Shown one piece after another: positions 52,630 through 54,531 of a DNA stretch of 54,531 nt (position 1 is its first letter; each line of letters starts with the position of its first letter). The notes under the pieces are model-generated. The model made no database searches and was not told the DNA's origin. It saw only the letters and a program-made list of their open reading frames with translations. Made by a program: the position numbers and the translations under genes. The DNA is from Methylomonas koyamae (GTDB lineage Bacteria; Pseudomonadota; Gammaproteobacteria; Methylococcales; Methylomonadaceae). The stretch lies in NCBI RefSeq assembly GCF_001644025.1, contig NZ_LUUK01000230.1, forward strand, positions 1-54,531, read 5' to 3'.

Positions 52630-53967
52630 TTAGCCTTGCTTGCGCAAGTACTTCTCGACACCGGTCGTTCTGGTATAGCTAACTTCGTCGGATTGTAACG
52701 CCTGTCTGGCTACGTATTTTGACACGCCTGACACGCTAGGCACCTCTCTATCCGCCACTTCCTGCTTGGCCATGTATTTGGCGACCCCAGTCACTTCGCC
52801 GGCGGCCTTTTCTTCGACGGCGTGTTTCGCAAGATATTTGGAAACCGAACTCACCACCACCTCGGGCTTGACTTCCAGCCGCTGCTTGGCGACGTACTTG
52901 GCAACACCGGTCAATGTCGGCAATTGTTTAGCTAAGACGGATTGCTTGGCTAAATAACGCGCCACGCCGGTAACCGGCGCGGCCTGGCTTTGCAGTTGCA
53001 ATTGTCTGGCCAAATATTTAGCGACACCGGTTGGCTTCGGCGCCAGTTCGGCCGCCGCGGATTGACGGGCCAGATAGCGATCCACCGCCGAACCTTCGAC
53101 AATGACTTCGGCGGCAAATGCGATTTCCTCGGCTTGTTCCTGCTTCATCAATGCCTCCGCTTTTTCAGCTTGCAATTTGGCTTCCGCTTCGGCGTAGCGA
53201 GCCACCAAAGCCGACGCCGCGGCTTTACGCGCAGCCAACTCCTGTTCGGCAACGAATTTGGCGACCCCGGTTAACGGCGCCTGCTCTTTCAATAACTTGT
53301 CTTGCCGAGCCAGATATTTTTCGACGCCGCTCAAAACAGGTACATCCTTGGAAACCAGCGCCTGCTTAGCCAAGTACTTGCTAACGGAGGTTGCCGCCGG
53401 CACATCCTTAGCCGCCAAGTCTTTTTTTAGCACGTATTTAGCGACGCCAGTCACCGCTGGAGATTCGGCCATATTTTGCCGAATAACATATTTGGCAACC
53501 CCGGTTACCGAATGGTCTTCCCTATCGTGCATGGTGACGTATTTGGATACGCCGGTCATCGGCGCGGCCTTGGACTGGATTGATTCCTTGATCAGATACT
53601 TAGCGACTCGGGTAACCGGATGTTCAGCTTGCAGACTCAAATACTTTTCGACACCGGTCGGTACCGGCTCGGGCTCGACAACCTCGACGGCTTCGACGAC
53701 CTCCTCCTCAATCACTTCTGCTTCGGCCTCCGCTTCCGGCTCGACCGCCGCCGGCTCAAGAGCCGCCAGATAGCGAGCCACGCCGGTCAATGCCGGTTCG
53801 TCGTCGGCCGTTTGCGGCTCCAGCCGTTGTAGGTAACGCGCCACGCCGGTCAATTGCGTGCCTCCGTCTTCGCTATTACCCTCGGAGGTACCGCCACCGC
53901 CGGGCTTATCGAAGAAAAAGCTCGGCAACAAGCCGAATAAGCTATTCATCAAACTATTATTTGCCAT
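52630..53967 (-). CDS. Repeat protein of about 19 [TS]GVx[KR]Y[LV] units, unrecognised family
   Basis: A 445-residue protein I cannot assign. Residues 1-39 are a hydrophobic and glycine-rich leader (NSLFGLLPSFFFD) without a Sec cleavage site. The motif TGVAKYLAKQ, or variants, starts at residues 40, 61, 104, 119, 138, 155, 173, 193, 213, 233, 253 (degenerate), 293 (degenerate), 313, 333, 353, 373, 393, 413 and 435. From 173 to 413 the period is exactly 20 residues, with one unit lost at 273. Each unit looks like a helix N-capped by T/S-G and closed by a proline. Residues 72-103 are a strongly acidic linker. A CAGGAGT ribosome-binding site precedes the ATG. The neighbouring type I exporter suggests secretion, but no RTX repeats are present. 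Confidence 0.85.
   Translation of the reverse strand: MANNSLMNSLFGLLPSFFFDKPGGGGTSEGNSEDGGTQLTGVARYLQRLEPQTADDEPALTGVARYLAALEPAAVEPEAEAEAEVIEEEVVEAVEVVEPEPVPTGVEKYLSLQAEHPVTRVAKYLIKESIQSKAAPMTGVSKYVTMHDREDHSVTGVAKYVIRQNMAESPAVTGVAKYVLKKDLAAKDVPAATSVSKYLAKQALVSKDVPVLSGVEKYLARQDKLLKEQAPLTGVAKFVAEQELAARKAAASALVARYAEAEAKLQAEKAEALMKQEQAEEIAFAAEVIVEGSAVDRYLARQSAAAELAPKPTGVAKYLARQLQLQSQAAPVTGVARYLAKQSVLAKQLPTLTGVAKYVAKQRLEVKPEVVVSSVSKYLAKHAVEEKAAGEVTGVAKYMAKQEVADREVPSVSGVSKYVARQALQSDEVSYTRTTGVEKYLRKQG
52636..53850 (-). repeat. Coding array of 20-residue (60-bp) repeats
   Basis: The [TS]GVx[KR][YF][LVM] units are in register at 60-bp steps between 52708 and 53451, with looser 45-129-bp spacing before that. 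The codons differ from unit to unit, so the array is old and kept by selection on the protein rather than freshly amplified. Confidence 0.88.
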
Positions 53968-54007
53968 TTGAGAATACTCCTGAATGTTATCGTTGTTATT
54001 TTAATCG

Positions 54008-54031
54008 ACCGGTCAACCTGAACTGGCCGGT
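54008..54031. other. Hairpin between the FQPKVV gene and the repeat-protein gene
   Basis: ACCGGTCA (54008-54015) and TGGCCGGT (54024-54031) pair with one G-U. There is no T run. It may be a leader or processing hairpin for the repeat-protein transcript. Confidence 0.3.
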
Positions 54032-54078
54032 TGGATTAACCCGAACCGCGCCGCAAGCCTGGCCCGCCGAACTGAGTA

Positions 54079-54357
54079 TTACGACCCGGTGCCGCTAAAC
54101 ACGACTTTGGGTTGAAAGCTGGAGGCCGGATATTTGGGATCGGCTTCCGATTGCGTCTGCGCCTGCTGATTGACGCACGGCACCGCTGCGGCGCTTGTCG
54201 GAGCCGAGCTCGCGGTCGGCGCGGCTTCGGCAAGCGCCGGATCGCGGTAAACCACCTTGGGCTGAAAATCGGCCGCCGGATAGTCCTGGGCCTGCGCGGC
54301 CGCGGCGGTCAACAGTAACGCAACGAAAAATCCTCGTTTCAATTCCACGCTTTTCAT
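54079..54357 (-). CDS. Small secreted protein with two FQPKVV motifs
   Basis: A 92-residue protein with a signal peptide (MKSVELKRGFFVALLLTAAA, cleavage near AQAQ). The mature part carries two copies of YPAxxFQPKVV[YF] (DYPAADFQPKVVYRD and KYPASSFQPKVVFSG) joined by an alanine/proline-rich linker with one cysteine. I chose the ATG at 54355-54357, preceded by GAGGAAGG; a GTG three codons earlier sits too close to that site. It lies 111 bp before the repeat-protein gene on the same strand and may be its partner. The family is not recognised. Confidence 0.75.
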   Translation of the reverse strand: MKSVELKRGFFVALLLTAAAAQAQDYPAADFQPKVVYRDPALAEAAPTASSAPTSAAAVPCVNQQAQTQSEADPKYPASSFQPKVVFSGTGS

Positions 54358-54387
54358 AGTGCTCACCTTCCTCTTCCGTATGAATCG

Positions 54388-54406
54388 CCCCTGCCCGGCG
54401 GACAGG
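54388..54406 (-). other. Hairpin between transketolase and the small secreted protein
   Basis: CCCTGCCC and GGACAGGG pair as an 8-bp stem (one G-U) with a 3-base loop, 24 bp after the transketolase stop. There is no T run, so it is a weak terminator or leader structure. Confidence 0.35.
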
Positions 54407-54429
54407 GACGTTTGACAAGTTACCGGCTA

Positions 54430-54531
54430 TTAAAGCACGGCTTCCACATTAGCGACGACATTATCCACGGTAAAGCCGAACTCTTTGAAGAGTTGGCCGG
54501 CCGGGGCCGATTCGCCGAAGCGGTCCAGGCC
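54430..54531 (-). CDS. Transketolase, C-terminal end only
   Basis: The window cuts this gene. The last 33 residues are visible: [20 protein letters not shown], then [13 protein letters not shown] and a TAA stop. The [21 protein letters not shown] pattern is the standard C-terminus of bacterial transketolase (pentose phosphate and ribulose monophosphate/Calvin-type sugar rearrangements). The rest lies beyond 54531. The next gene on the strand starts 72 bp downstream. Confidence 0.93.
   Translation of the reverse strand, partial: GLDRFGESAPAGQLFKEFGFTVDNVVANVEAVL

Noticed and set aside
52708..53451. 60-bp periodic repeats as a possible CRISPR array or DNA satellite
   Set aside because: The periodicity is at the codon level in one long open frame, with synonymous variation between units and no spacer/repeat structure.

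Overview
The window looks like a chromosomal segment of a gammaproteobacterium with mid-range G+C. Gene content and the style of the intergenic DNA suggest a methanotroph of the Methylococcaceae (Methylomonas-like). That assignment is inference: no methane-oxidation gene lies in the window. The housekeeping anchors are the rpsU-yqeY-dnaG-rpoD macromolecular synthesis operon ending in a CAU-anticodon tRNA, metK-ahcY, tsaD, plsY, folB-folK, bioA-rsmE, dcd, glk and the 3' end of a transketolase gene.

Layout. 0-2 kb: a three-gene minus-strand unit (unknown protein, antitoxin, ParE-like toxin), then a 170-bp MITE-like element with terminal inverted repeats and a CTAA target duplication, then a TetR regulator with its own palindromic operator. 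2-7 kb: dcd, a 1065-residue GH15 protein that resembles the alpha/beta subunits of eukaryotic phosphorylase kinase, and glk, a plausible glucan-to-glucose-6-phosphate unit. 7-16 kb: a PAS-GGDEF-EAL protein, small exported proteins, a lipoprotein lytic transglycosylase, and the bioA-rsmE-CPBP protease operon. 16-30 kb: a TonB-dependent receptor, the SAM cycle genes, the macromolecular synthesis operon, tsaD/plsY, and the folate genes with a pteridine-reductase-like SDR. Several small membrane or secreted proteins follow.

30-54 kb: this accessory half looks like one cell-surface locus. It begins with a 372-residue RTX protein that has 18 uninterrupted calcium-binding nonapeptides. Its likely promoter has an A11 tract in the spacer. 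Thirteen plus-strand genes for a complex glycan follow: two giant multidomain glycosyltransferases, GT4 and GT61 enzymes, a sulfotransferase, a PhyH dioxygenase, a methyltransferase, acyltransferases, a beta-propeller hydrolase-like protein, and a 3-amino-3,6-dideoxyhexose pair. Facing it on the minus strand is a complete type I secretion system (PrtD-type ABC exporter, HlyD adaptor, TolC channel). Just upstream of the exporter are a 445-residue protein built from about 19 copies of a [TS]GVx[KR]Y[LV] motif, with a strict 20-residue period over most of its length, and a small secreted protein with two FQPKVV motifs.

The arrangement (RTX protein, glycan genes, dedicated type I exporter) recalls S-layer/O-antigen loci. 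The 20-residue-repeat protein next to the exporter is the best candidate for something undescribed in this window.
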